A stretch of DNA of 61,513 nucleotides from Stagnimonas sp. Its GTDB lineage: Bacteria; Pseudomonadota; Gammaproteobacteria; Nevskiales; Nevskiaceae. The position numbers were made by a program, and so were the translations under genes. How positions within the stretch are numbered: the stretch's first letter is position 1; every line of letters begins with the position of its first letter. The DNA is taken from positions 1 through 61,513 of the forward strand of contig JAUYNO010000066.1 in NCBI GenBank assembly GCA_030696045.1, read 5' to 3'. The notes under the pieces were generated by a model. That model worked only from the letters and a program-made list of their open reading frames with translations, was not told the DNA's origin and ran no database searches. Shown here in pieces: positions 50,896 to 59,100 of the stretch.

Positions 50896-52296
50896 ATGAC
50901 GACCCCACTCAAGCTGCTCCCCCTGGCCGCCGCGTTGTTCATCGCGGGCTGCGCCACCCCTTCGGCCGAGTTGCCCGCGCCCATCCGGCCGCCGGCGCAA
51001 TTCAAGGAAGCCGGCCCGAACTGGACCGTCGCGGCACCTTCTGAAGCGCAGGACCGCGGCGCCTGGTGGAAAGCGTTCGCCGATCCGGTGCTCGACAACC
51101 TGGTCGAACGCGCCGCCGCCAACAACACCAGCATCCAGGAAGCGGCGGCCCGCCTCGCGCAGGCCCGGGCGCTGGTGCGCAGCGCCAACGCCGACCGCGC
51201 GCCGCAAATCGGCGTGGGCGCGAGTGCCGCGCGGGGCGCGGGCGCGAACACCGCCAACGGGGCGACGCCCGCGACCTTGACGACGGCGGGCGCCAACCTC
51301 TCGTACGAGATCGACCTGTTCGGCCGGCTGGCGCGGGCCAGTGACGCGGCCGCGCTGGACGCGAACGCGCGCGAGGCGCTGCTGCAGAGCACCCGCCTGC
51401 TGGTGCAGGCCGAAGTCGCGCAGACGTACCTCGCGCTGCGCGCCATCGACAGCGAGCGCGCGCTGGTGCGCGAAACCGTGTCGGCCTACCAGGGCACCTT
51501 GCGCCTGACGCAGCGGCGCCACCAGGCCGGCGACATCGCCGAGCTGGACGTCGCGCGCGTGGAGAGCGAGCTGGCTTCGACCGAGTCCGAGGCACTGGCG
51601 CTGGACCGGCGCCGGGCCGAACTGGAACATGCACTGGCCGTGCTGGTCGGCGACGCCGCTTCGAGCTTTACCCTGGGCGCGGGGGAGTGGACTACCGCGC
51701 TGCCGCGCATCCCGGCGGGCATTCCCGCCACGGTGCTGGCGCGCCGCCCCGATGTGTCCGCCGCGCAGAGCAGCCTGCTCGCGGCGCAGGCGCGTGTCGG
51801 CGTAGCGCGCGCGGCGTGGTTCCCGAACCTGTCGCTCACGGCGGCCGGGGGTTTCGCGTCGCCTGAACTCGGCGACCTGTTCAAGTGGTCGGCCCGCGCG
51901 TGGGGCGTGGGCGCGCTGCTGTCCCTGCCGATCTTCGACGGCGGCCGCCGCGAAGCCGGCATCCAGGGCGCCCAGGCACAGCTCGATGCCGCTGCGGCGG
52001 GCTATCGCGGGCAGGTGCTCGTCGCGTTCAAGGAAGTGGAGGACCACCTCTCGGCGCTGCGGCTGCTGCAGGAGCAGTCCCAGGCCCAGGCGCGCGCCGT
52101 GACTTCCGCCCAGCGTGCCACGGTGCTGTCCGAATCGCGCTATCGCAACGGCATGGACAGCCAGCTGGAACTGCTGGACGCGCGGCGCAGCGAGTTGCGC
52201 AACCGGCGACAGGCGTTGCAGGTGCGCGCCGGGCAGTACCAGGCGACGGTGAGCCTGATTCGCGCGCTGGGGGGTGACTGGGGAAACCCCGACTAA
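50896..52296 (+). CDS. Outer-membrane efflux lipoprotein (OprM/OpcM family)
   Basis: 466 residues. Lipobox IAGC at 17-20 (LPLAAALFIAGCATPS). The TolC-like duplicated repeats are visible: WWKAFADPVLDNLVERAAANNTSIQEAAARLAQARALVRSA and RPDVSAAQSSLLAAQARVGVARAAWFPNLSL. Start ATG at 50896, three bases after the pump's stop. Last gene of the efflux operon. It forms the exit duct as a trimer. Confidence 0.94.
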   Translation: MTTPLKLLPLAAALFIAGCATPSAELPAPIRPPAQFKEAGPNWTVAAPSEAQDRGAWWKAFADPVLDNLVERAAANNTSIQEAAARLAQARALVRSANADRAPQIGVGASAARGAGANTANGATPATLTTAGANLSYEIDLFGRLARASDAAALDANAREALLQSTRLLVQAEVAQTYLALRAIDSERALVRETVSAYQGTLRLTQRRHQAGDIAELDVARVESELASTESEALALDRRRAELEHALAVLVGDAASSFTLGAGEWTTALPRIPAGIPATVLARRPDVSAAQSSLLAAQARVGVARAAWFPNLSLTAAGGFASPELGDLFKWSARAWGVGALLSLPIFDGGRREAGIQGAQAQLDAAAAGYRGQVLVAFKEVEDHLSALRLLQEQSQAQARAVTSAQRATVLSESRYRNGMDSQLELLDARRSELRNRRQALQVRAGQYQATVSLIRALGGDWGNPD

Positions 52297-52362
52297 AACG
52301 AACTGAAACGAAAGATAAGTTACAGTTTCGCTCAACTTCTAAGGCATTTCGCTCCGATTCAC

Positions 52363-53763
52363 ATGACCAGCACCGCCCATCCCGTTTCCCGAACCCGCAT
52401 CCGTATCCTTGAAATCGCCGCCGTCGTCTTGACGCTCCTCCTGGCCGCCTGTGGCGGCGGTGGAGATGGTGGGGGCGACGCGCCGCCGCCCCTGCTGTCG
52501 ATTTCCGTGCCGGGCCAAGCCGTCATCAAGGTGCGCTCCGGCGCGCAAGGCATCGTCGCCCTCGGCGAGAAACCGCAAGCGATCAACGACCCATTGCCGC
52601 GAGCGCGCAAGCTCGTCTTGCTGGGCGCGGGTGCGCAAACCGGCCAGTACGTTCCGCCGGCCGGCTGGTCGTTGCTGGACTTCGCGATTCATCCTTCGGG
52701 CGAGATTTCGGCCATCCTGGGCACGGACATGGCATTGCGGCTCGTGCGCCTGAACGCGGCGGGCGGCGTGTTGCACGACCAGCCGCTGCTCGATCACGAG
52801 GCGCGCAACGACCCGAGCGTCGACCTGGAGGGCGTGACCAACCCCGATTCCCTGGTGCCGGCCTTCAGCCGGGATGCCGCGCGTGTCGCGCCGATCGGCG
52901 AGGACGTGGCGGTCGCGGTGCGCACCGGTATCAATGCCGCGGTGGCTTACCGCTACGACAGGACGGCCGCAGGTTTCACGCGGGCCTGGCGCACGCTGGT
53001 CGAGCCCGGCATGACGGTGATGGGACGGTTCCTCACCGGCGGCAGTCACGATGTGTTCGACCAGCTCGCCAACCATGCCAAGGTGCTGCTCGACACCGAC
53101 GGCCAGGGGCGCGTCGCCGTCGCCGTGACCGGCGGTTCGGCCACCGACCTGTTCCATGCGCACGCGGCGCATTTCAACGAAGCCACCGGCACCATCGGGA
53201 ACGGCGGGATCGTGACGCTGCTGTCGGCCACCGGCGCCCGGCTGGTGTCGACCGCGGTCGATACGGCGCAGGTCAGCGAGCTGCACGGCCTTCGCAACAC
53301 GGGCAATGGTTTTGCGCTGGTCGGCCGCGTCCGAACGCAGCGGCTTGCCGACGGCAGCGGCTGGAACGCCTTTGCCGCTTTCATCTCGCAGGCGGGCGAA
53401 TTACGGAATTACTCGGTGATCAACGTGGACCGGGGCGATGTGCTGTTCGACCTGGTGGCCGGACGCAACTCCCAGCTCCTGGCTGTCGGGACAACGGGCT
53501 ACACGCAGAATCCGTTCGGCGCCAGCATTTCCGAGGAAGCGGCGCCGCTGCTGCTGGTGCTCTCGGATACCGGCACCGTCGTGTCGCGGCTCGCGGTGAC
53601 GGCGGGTCCGCGCCACAACCAGCTGCGCACGCTGGCGCGCCACGGGACCCACTGGCTGGCGGGCGGCATGTCCAACGGCCCGGGAACGCACAGCGGCGAC
53701 GTCGATCCCGGCCTCATCAGCGCCGACGGCGTCCTGCGGGAAATCGCGCCGATCTGGCCCTGA
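52363..53763 (+). CDS. Lipoprotein of unknown function, possible beta-propeller
   Basis: 466 residues. Lipobox LAAC (VVLTLLLAACGGGGDGGGD) with a glycine-aspartate linker. The body is a series of short strands with repeated turns (GQYVPPAGWSLLDFAIHPSGEISAILG, DTDGQGRVAVAVTGG, RGDVLFDLVAGRNSQLLAVG), suggesting a beta-propeller of about six blades. No domain recognised. It lies 66 bases after the efflux channel gene and has its own upstream region (GAAAC and GTTTC motif pair at 52306-52328). Confidence 0.7.
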   Translation: MTSTAHPVSRTRIRILEIAAVVLTLLLAACGGGGDGGGDAPPPLLSISVPGQAVIKVRSGAQGIVALGEKPQAINDPLPRARKLVLLGAGAQTGQYVPPAGWSLLDFAIHPSGEISAILGTDMALRLVRLNAAGGVLHDQPLLDHEARNDPSVDLEGVTNPDSLVPAFSRDAARVAPIGEDVAVAVRTGINAAVAYRYDRTAAGFTRAWRTLVEPGMTVMGRFLTGGSHDVFDQLANHAKVLLDTDGQGRVAVAVTGGSATDLFHAHAAHFNEATGTIGNGGIVTLLSATGARLVSTAVDTAQVSELHGLRNTGNGFALVGRVRTQRLADGSGWNAFAAFISQAGELRNYSVINVDRGDVLFDLVAGRNSQLLAVGTTGYTQNPFGASISEEAAPLLLVLSDTGTVVSRLAVTAGPRHNQLRTLARHGTHWLAGGMSNGPGTHSGDVDPGLISADGVLREIAPIWP

Positions 53764-53784
53764 GGAACTGGCGCGAATGGCGGG

Positions 53785-54426
53785 TCAACGCGGGGGCCGC
53801 GTGCCCATCGCCGTGAGCAGGCCCAGGCCGATGAAGGACGTCCCCGCGATCCGGTTGCCCCAGAGTGCATGACGTGCCGCGCGGTTCAGGCGCAGCGCGA
53901 CGGCACTGGCGGTGAGCACATACATGAGGTCCGTGCAAGCCGCGATGGCAATGAAGATGCCGGCGAGCGACAGCGTCTGCACCAGTGCGCTGGCGTGACC
54001 GTCCATGAACTGCGGCAGGAAGGCGGCGAAGAACAAGGTCGTCTTGGGGTTCAGCAGCGCCACGACGAAGCCGTCGCGAAAGACGCGCCGCAGCGGCTGC
54101 ACCGGCGCTGTCGGCGCTGCCGTGTCGAGCCCGGCCGGGACGGCGAGCCACATGCGCACGCCGAGGTACACCAGGTAGGCGGCGCCCGCCCACTTCACGG
54201 CCGTGAACGCGGACGAGGAAACGGCGAACAGCGCGGCGAGGCCGAGCGCGGCCCCTGCGGCGTTGGCGAGGTTGCCGAGCGCCACGCCCATCACGGACGC
54301 GAGGCCGCAGGCGCGGCCCTGCGCCACGGTGCGGGCCACGATGTAGACGACGGCGGGGCCGGGCGTGAGCGCCAGCACGAGGCTGGCGCCGACGAAGGCC
54401 AGGAGCAGGGGCATGTCCGGAAGCAT
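53785..54426 (-). CDS. LysE/RhtB-family amino-acid exporter
   Basis: 213 residues. MPLLLAFVGASLVLALTPGPAVVYIVARTVAQGRACGLASVMGVALGNL is the family start (TPGPA and GxxxG helix 2). ALLNPKTTLFFAAFLPQF (NPK in helix 4) confirms LysE/RhtB. Six membrane helices. It should expel an amino acid or analogue; substrate unknown. It is divergent from gnd with 84 bases between the two starts. Confidence 0.9.
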   Translation of the reverse strand: MLPDMPLLLAFVGASLVLALTPGPAVVYIVARTVAQGRACGLASVMGVALGNLANAAGAALGLAALFAVSSSAFTAVKWAGAAYLVYLGVRMWLAVPAGLDTAAPTAPVQPLRRVFRDGFVVALLNPKTTLFFAAFLPQFMDGHASALVQTLSLAGIFIAIAACTDLMYVLTASAVALRLNRAARHALWGNRIAGTSFIGLGLLTAMGTRPPR

Positions 54427-54510
54427 GTGCGTTCCATTCCTCGGGAAGAACCCGTGTTGCCCTGATTCTGCATCGATCCCCGCCCGCGCCGCTGGAGGAC
54501 AATCCGGCCC

Positions 54511-55920
54511 ATGCAACAAGCGGACATCGGCATCGTGGGGCTGGGCGTGATGGGCGAGAACCTCGCGCTCAACCTCGAGCGCAACGGCTACGCCGTCGGC
54601 GGCTTCGACCTCGATGCCGCCAAGCGGGACAGCTTCTCGCAGCGCACGCAAGGCAGGCGTGCCTACGCGGCTCGCTCATTGGCCGAGCTGGCTGCGAGCC
54701 TCCGGGCGCCGCGCCGGCTGCTGCTGATGGTTCCGGCCGGCGCCGCGGTGGATGCCGTGCTGGCGGAACTGCGGCAGGTGCTGGCCGCCGGCGACGTGGT
54801 GATCGATGGGGGCAACACGCGGTTCACCGACACGCAGCGGCGCATGCTGGAGCTGGAAGGCTCGGGCATCCTGTACGTGGGCGCCGGCGTGAGCGGCGGC
54901 GAGGAGGGCGCGTTGCGCGGGCCGGCCCTCATGCCCGGCGGCCACGCGCAGGCCTGGCCGCTCGTCAAGCCGGTGCTGCAGGCGATCGCGGCCCGCGCCG
55001 ACGACGGGCAGCCCTGCTGCGAGTGGATGGGCGCAGGCGGGGCGGGGCACTTCGTGAAGATGGTGCACAACGGCATCGAGTACGCCGACATGCAGACGAT
55101 CTGCGAAGCGTACTGGCTGATGCAGCAGCTGCTGGGCATGCGCCCGGCCGAAATGAGCGCCGTGTTCGCCGAATGGAACAAGGGCGAACTGGGCAGTTAC
55201 CTGGTCGGCATCACCGCGGACATCCTCGCGCGGACCGATCCCGACACCGGGCAGCCGCTGGTTGATCTCATTGTCGACACCGCCGAACAGAAGGGCACCG
55301 GCAAGTGGGCCAGCCAAGCGGCGCTGGACATGGGCGTCAACGCGCCGACCATCGCGGACGCCGTGTTCGCGCGCACGCTGAGCGCCGCGCGCTCCGAGCG
55401 CGTGGCCGCGGCGGGCCTGCTCGCCGGCCCTGAATTCCCGTACACGGGCGATCGCGCCGGCTTCGTCGGGAGGATTCGCCGCGCCTTGCTGGCGGCCAAG
55501 ATCTGCTCGTATGCGCAGGGCTTCCAGTTGCTGGGCGCGGCCGACCGCGAGCACCAGTGGAGCCTGCCGTTCGCGACCATCGCCTCGATCTGGCGGGCCG
55601 GCTGCATCATCCGCGCGAAATTGCTGGAGGACATCCGGGCGGCCTACGCGCGCGATCCCCAGCTCGTCAACCTGCTGGTGGACGGGCACTTCGCGCACGT
55701 GATGGCGCAGTGCCAGCAAGACCTGCGCGATGTCGTCGCCACCGCCGCGCAGCACGGCGTGGCCGTGCCCGCGTTCATGAGCGCCCTGTCGTACTACGAC
55801 TCGTACCGGTCGGCGCGGCTGCCCGCGAACCTGTTGCAGGCGCAGCGCGACTACTTCGGCGCCCACACCTACCAGCGGCTGGACCGGCCGGGCAAGTTCC
55901 ACACGCGCTGGACGGGTTGA
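54511..55920 (+). CDS. gnd: 6-phosphogluconate dehydrogenase (decarboxylating, NADP)
   Basis: 469 residues, full length for the long-form enzyme. NADP site IGIVGLGVMGENLALNLERNGY, DGGNTRFTDT, GAGVSGGEEGALRGPALMPGG and the catalytic lysine segment GAGGAGHFVKMVHNGIEYADMQ. C-terminal end FGAHTYQRLDRPGKFHTRW matches the dimer-spanning tail. It converts 6-phosphogluconate to ribulose 5-phosphate, making NADPH. No zwf or other pentose-phosphate gene is nearby. Confidence 0.94.
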   Translation: MQQADIGIVGLGVMGENLALNLERNGYAVGGFDLDAAKRDSFSQRTQGRRAYAARSLAELAASLRAPRRLLLMVPAGAAVDAVLAELRQVLAAGDVVIDGGNTRFTDTQRRMLELEGSGILYVGAGVSGGEEGALRGPALMPGGHAQAWPLVKPVLQAIAARADDGQPCCEWMGAGGAGHFVKMVHNGIEYADMQTICEAYWLMQQLLGMRPAEMSAVFAEWNKGELGSYLVGITADILARTDPDTGQPLVDLIVDTAEQKGTGKWASQAALDMGVNAPTIADAVFARTLSAARSERVAAAGLLAGPEFPYTGDRAGFVGRIRRALLAAKICSYAQGFQLLGAADREHQWSLPFATIASIWRAGCIIRAKLLEDIRAAYARDPQLVNLLVDGHFAHVMAQCQQDLRDVVATAAQHGVAVPAFMSALSYYDSYRSARLPANLLQAQRDYFGAHTYQRLDRPGKFHTRWTG

Positions 55921-55932
55921 CGCGCCGCGGCG

Positions 55933-55963
55933 GCCGCCCCGCCGCTCGAGGCGGCAGGGCGGC
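55933..55963. terminator. Bidirectional hairpin between gnd and the gene at 55972
   Basis: Outer stem GCCGCCC with GGGCGGC and inner stem CCGCC with GGCGG. It lies between two convergent stops. No long U-run on either strand, so confidence is moderate. Confidence 0.5.
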
Positions 55964-55971
55964 TTGCGGCA

Positions 55972-56232
55972 TCACAGCCGCTTCACGCCGGGCAGCAGCC
56001 CGACGAGCTCGCCGTTGACGTAGATCGCGCCTTCGGGGGCGCCGCCTTCACGGTGGAAGGCGTGGAACTCCACGACGTACGGCGACGGCGCGGCGACGGC
56101 GCGCTCGGCGGCCAGGCGAACGGCCAGGCGCGCCAGCAACTCGCTGGCTGCGCGCAGGGCGCCCGCCACCAGGTGAAGCAGCGCGGCACTCAAAGGACGG
56201 GCGGCGGGGGCCCAGCTCAAACTCTTGCTCAT
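55972..56232 (-). CDS. Small protein of unknown function
   Basis: 86 residues from the ATG at 56232 (AGGAGGCC and CAAGGAG upstream). The N-terminal half is an amphipathic alanine-rich helix (SAALLHLVAGALRAASELLARLAVRLAAERAVA); the C-terminal half looks like a small beta sheet (YVVEFHAFHREGGAPEGAIYVNGELVGLLPGVKRL). No family recognised. It sits downstream of a strong terminator and, further up, of a CRP/FNR-type promoter. Confidence 0.65.
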   Translation of the reverse strand: MSKSLSWAPAARPLSAALLHLVAGALRAASELLARLAVRLAAERAVAAPSPYVVEFHAFHREGGAPEGAIYVNGELVGLLPGVKRL

Positions 56233-56290
56233 GTCGATCTCCAAGGAGGCCGCCTGAAGGCGGCCCGGGTTTCGTTCTCCTCGACGGGCC

Positions 56291-56327
56291 AAAACAAAAC
56301 GGCCCGGGGGCAATTGCCACCGGGCCG
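56291..56327 (-). terminator. Rho-independent terminator on the minus strand
   Basis: CGGCCCGG and CCGGGCCG form an 8-bp stem, closed by an inner GGCAATTGCC palindrome, and followed on the minus strand by TTTTGTTTT. This is the best intrinsic terminator in the window. It lies about 60 bases upstream of the gene that starts at 56232, so it ends a transcript coming from the promoter near 56550. Confidence 0.75.
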
Positions 56328-56540
56328 CTCGCACCGCCTGCAAACATCAGCAGGCTGGAGGTGCGCCGCCCCGGGGGTCGTCTGCACGCGATGCACGACT
56401 CAGGTTGCCACCATGGATACGCGCTGCGCCTGCGCCGCAGGAATGGCGGGCAAGGAACGTGAGCGGAAACAGGACGACGACGAAGGGCATGAAAGCGGGC
56501 TGGATTGAAGGGAAGGTGTCATCGGCCTTTTCGCCGACTT
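56291..56540 (-). ncRNA. Candidate small RNA or attenuated leader
   Basis: Bounded by a class II-positioned CRP/FNR promoter (start predicted at 56540) and the intrinsic terminator at 56291-56327. The transcript would begin with a hairpin TCGGC-GAAAAG-GCCGA. The gene at 56232 follows the terminator, so the alternative is a regulated leader whose terminator is read through. One weak 47-residue ORF lies inside. RNA evidence is needed to decide between these. Confidence 0.45.
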
Positions 56541-56546
56541 GCTCAA

Positions 56547-56589
56547 ATGATAAAGGAAACATTATCTTGCGCAAGTGATTTTGATCACA
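56547..56589 (-). promoter_or_regulatory. CRP/FNR-type activated promoter
   Basis: Minus strand: TTGCGC (56574-56569), 16 bases, TATCAT (56552-56547). Just upstream is GTGAT-TTTG-ATCAC (56575-56588), within a 16-base stretch that differs from the CRP consensus half-sites TGTGA and TCACA at one base. Its centre is 41.5 bases from the predicted start at 56540, the class II activation position. Confidence 0.6.
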
Positions 56590-56650
56590 AAAACCGGCGC
56601 GCACGCCCGCGTTGTCGCCTGCACGCGACAACCTCGAGCTTGGGGCCGGC

Positions 56651-57229
56651 TCAGCGCTTGGGCTTCAGGGGGGCGACGCCGCGCTTCCAGAGCGTGCGGT
56701 CGTCGTCGGTGGGCGCGGCAGGGGCGGGCACGCGGGCAGGTGGCGCCGCAGGCTTGGGAGCGGTCGTCGGCGCAGCGCCGGCGCCGGGCATCAGGACTTC
56801 ACCGAGAAGTTCGAGCAGGTGGGTTCGCGCCCGCTGCGGGTGGCGACGGTAATAGGTGAGCACCAGCCCGACAATGAACCGCTCGTCGTCGTCCTGCGGC
56901 AGGGGGCTCTCCGGGGGCGGCGTGGCGGCGGGCGGCCGGCCGGTGGAGGCGACAGGCTGGCCGGCGGCGTCGTGGGGAACGTCCATCCAGCCTGGGGGTT
57001 TGTGGCACAGCTGCTCGAACTGCCGCGCCAGCCGCTCGCCGATCTGGCGCGAGCGGCTCTTGATCTGGCTCCAGTAGCTCGGCTGGATCTGCAGCCGCTC
57101 CGCGAAACGTCCCTCCAGGCCCCTCAGGGTGGCCGCGTCGGGATGCTTGACGGTATTGCGGACGAATTCGTCGAAAAGCGCGAGCGCGTTATCCCGCCGG
57201 ATCTGGGCCACGTCGCGCACTGCTTGCAT
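56651..57229 (-). CDS. XRE/Cro-like helix-turn-helix regulator with a proline-rich middle
   Basis: 192 residues from the ATG at 57229. Residues about 10-82 fit a Cro/C1-type helix-turn-helix: ERLQIQPSYWSQIKSRSRQIGERLARQFEQLCHKPPGWMD, the P-S-Y-x-S-Q then I-G-x-x-x-A-R pattern of phage-repressor-like domains ending GWMD. The middle (about 90-112) is proline-rich and probably disordered; about 113-150 is a helical segment; the end is again low complexity. No other phage gene is present, so I treat it as a chromosomal regulator. Confidence 0.78.
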   Translation of the reverse strand: MQAVRDVAQIRRDNALALFDEFVRNTVKHPDAATLRGLEGRFAERLQIQPSYWSQIKSRSRQIGERLARQFEQLCHKPPGWMDVPHDAAGQPVASTGRPPAATPPPESPLPQDDDERFIVGLVLTYYRRHPQRARTHLLELLGEVLMPGAGAAPTTAPKPAAPPARVPAPAAPTDDDRTLWKRGVAPLKPKR

Positions 57230-57337
57230 GGACCGCAATGATAAAGCTTTGTGCATCTCGTGGTGCAGATGGCGACGGTTTTGATAAAGACAAGGCCGGC
57301 CTCGGCCACCGGCCGGGCGCGTGCCAGAATCCGCGGC

Positions 57338-58255
57338 ATGGCGCCAGCACCCGACTTCTCCCAGGGCGCCGCGTTCGTGCGCGGCGAATACGTCCCTATC
57401 GCCCAGGCGAGCGTGCCCATCACGGACTGGGGCTTCCTGCGCTCCGATGCCACCTACGACGTGGTCACGGTATGGGACGGCGCCTTCTTCCGGCTCGAAG
57501 ATCACCTGGACCGTTTCCTGGCGAGCTGCGATCGTTTCCGGCTCGACCCGGGGCGCACCCGCGAGGAGATCGTCGCCGTGCTCGAACACTGCGTCAGCCT
57601 CGCGGGCTTGCGCCGTTCCTATGTCGAGATGATCGCCACGCGCGGACAGCCGCCCTGGGGCTCGCGCGACCCGCGCCAGGCGGCCAACCAGTTCTACGCG
57701 TTCGCGGTTCCGTACGTGTGGATCGCCAACGAGGCGCAGCGCCAGCGCGGCCTGGATGTACGGATCAGCGACGTGCAGCGCATCCCGCCGTCCAGTGTCG
57801 ACCCGAAGGCCAAGAACTACCACTGGAACGACCTGACAATGGGGCTGCTCGGCGCGCTGGACGACGGCGCCGACACCGTCGTGTTGACCGATGCGCAGGG
57901 CAACGTCGTCGAGGGCCCCGGCTTCAACGTCTTCGCGGTGATCGGCGGCGTGCTGGTCACGCCGCGAGAAGGTGTGCTTGAAGGCATCACGCGCCGCACC
58001 GTGATCGAGATGGCCCAGGCGCTGGGCATACCGGTCGAGCTGCGGGCCCTGCCGGCGGGCGGGCTGCGCGGCGCGCAGGAGGTGTTCCTGAGCAGCTCGG
58101 GCGGCGGCGTGCTGCCGGTGACCCGGGTGGATGGCAAGCCGGTCGCCGGCGGCGAAGCAGGCGCCATCACGCGGCAACTCGCCAGGACGTATTGGGAGTG
58201 GCACGCCGATCCGCGCTTCAGCCGCGCGGTGCGCTACGCGCAATCCCGAATCTGA
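57338..58255 (+). CDS. Class IV (branched-chain/D-amino-acid type) PLP aminotransferase
   Basis: 305 residues from the ATG at 57338. AAFVRGEYVPIAQASVPITDWGFLRSDATYDVVTVWDGAFFRLEDHLDRF is the fold-type IV start. The PLP lysine lies in SVDPKAKNYHWNDL. EGPGFNVFAVIGGVLVTPREGVLEGITRRTVIEMA is the PLP-glutamate and phosphate-binding segment. It may transaminate a branched-chain or D-amino acid, or act as an aminodeoxychorismate-lyase-like enzyme. It is divergent from the XRE-like gene. Confidence 0.88.
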   Translation: MAPAPDFSQGAAFVRGEYVPIAQASVPITDWGFLRSDATYDVVTVWDGAFFRLEDHLDRFLASCDRFRLDPGRTREEIVAVLEHCVSLAGLRRSYVEMIATRGQPPWGSRDPRQAANQFYAFAVPYVWIANEAQRQRGLDVRISDVQRIPPSSVDPKAKNYHWNDLTMGLLGALDDGADTVVLTDAQGNVVEGPGFNVFAVIGGVLVTPREGVLEGITRRTVIEMAQALGIPVELRALPAGGLRGAQEVFLSSSGGGVLPVTRVDGKPVAGGEAGAITRQLARTYWEWHADPRFSRAVRYAQSRI

Positions 58256-58279
58256 AGAAGCCATACCCCCTGAAACAAT

Positions 58280-58295
58280 CTTGACGCGCGTCAAG
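58280..58295. promoter_or_regulatory. FNR-like dyad upstream of a lipoprotein gene
   Basis: CTTGACGCGCGTCAAG is a perfect 16-base palindrome, of the form TTGAC-N4-GTCAA, close to the FNR consensus TTGAT-N4-ATCAA. It lies 25 bases after the aminotransferase stop and about 145 bases before the lipoprotein start. No well-placed minus-10 was found. Confidence 0.4.
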
Positions 58296-58439
58296 GTAAT
58301 CCCGATTCCGCAGGGATTTGATGGATGCCCAGGGCGATCGGCACGCCGGGCCTGCCTCCTCCGCGCGCGCTGCATGACCAATGAGGGCATGGCCTTGCCA
58401 ATGATCGCCCGGGCCCTCGTACCTAGACGAAGGAGCATC

Positions 58440-59075
58440 ATGAGCAAGTCCACAAGAACCAAGAAGACCTGGGCCGCAGCCGCCGCCCTCGCCATGCTCG
58501 CCGGGTGCGCAGCCGTGGCGCCCGAGGTTGCGACGTGGAACATTCCCCCGCCCGGGTCCACCTGGCAGACTGTGCAGCGCAACACCGGCAGCTACGGCAA
58601 GGACGCTGAACTCCAGATAACGCGCGGGAACGGCGTGTGGCAGGGCATGCCGGCCGTGGAGATCAAGAGCACTGCCGGGATGACCATCGTGGCGACCAAC
58701 GACGGGCGCTGGTATGGGATCCTCGGCCGAGACGGCAAACCGTTCGTCACGTACGACCCGCCGATCGGCTTCCTCTATCCGCTCAAGGTCGGCAAGGCGT
58801 GGAGCACGCACCATCGCATGACGACGGTAGCCACCGGCCGGGTCACCGAGCTCGACTACGCCTGCAAGGTCGAGGCTTTCGAGCAGGTGACCGTCCGGGC
58901 CGGGACGTTCGACGCCTTCAGGATCGCCTGCACGGCGCCGGGGTCGCAGGACACATACTGGTCGAGCCGCGACCACGGGATGATGGTCAAGACCGACTTC
59001 AGGCGCACGAGCGCGCACCAGCTCGGCGCCGGCACGCAGCAGTCGGAACTGGTGGCGCTGAACCTGCGCAAATAG
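58440..59075 (+). CDS. Lipoprotein of unknown function
   Basis: 211 residues from the ATG at 58440 (GAAGGAG upstream). Lipobox LAGC (AAAALAMLAGCAAVAPE). The mature domain is mostly beta: VATWNIPPPGSTWQTVQRNTGSYG, IGFLYPLKVGKAWSTHHRM, VTVRAGTFDAFRIACTAPGSQDTYWSS. The G-S-T-W and P-L-x-V-G-K-x-W segments resemble domains of periplasmic lipoproteins without known function. Single gene, convergent with the AraC-type gene. Confidence 0.75.
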   Translation: MSKSTRTKKTWAAAAALAMLAGCAAVAPEVATWNIPPPGSTWQTVQRNTGSYGKDAELQITRGNGVWQGMPAVEIKSTAGMTIVATNDGRWYGILGRDGKPFVTYDPPIGFLYPLKVGKAWSTHHRMTTVATGRVTELDYACKVEAFEQVTVRAGTFDAFRIACTAPGSQDTYWSSRDHGMMVKTDFRRTSAHQLGAGTQQSELVALNLRK

Positions 59076-59100
59076 GGTTGGCCCAGGGCGGCGAGTTGCC

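Larger units (their letters stand above)
56233..56650. other. 418-base gap without a convincing protein gene
   Basis: The only gap over 300 bases in the window. It contains a CRP/FNR-like site and a promoter on the minus strand, about 250 transcribed bases, and a rho-independent terminator, entered separately. A 47-residue frame (56347-56490, minus) beginning MPFVVVLFPLTFLARH and ending just before the terminator is the only short ORF of note, but it lacks a ribosome site. Confidence 0.6.

Noticed and set aside
52306..52328. GAAAC and GTTTC pair as a TetR operator after the efflux operon
   Set aside because: Arms are only five bases and the spacing is loose; no TetR gene is nearby. Not strong enough to list as a site.
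56651..57229. Prophage remnant suggested by the Cro-like regulator
   Set aside because: No integrase, structural or lysis gene, attachment-site repeat or tRNA is nearby.
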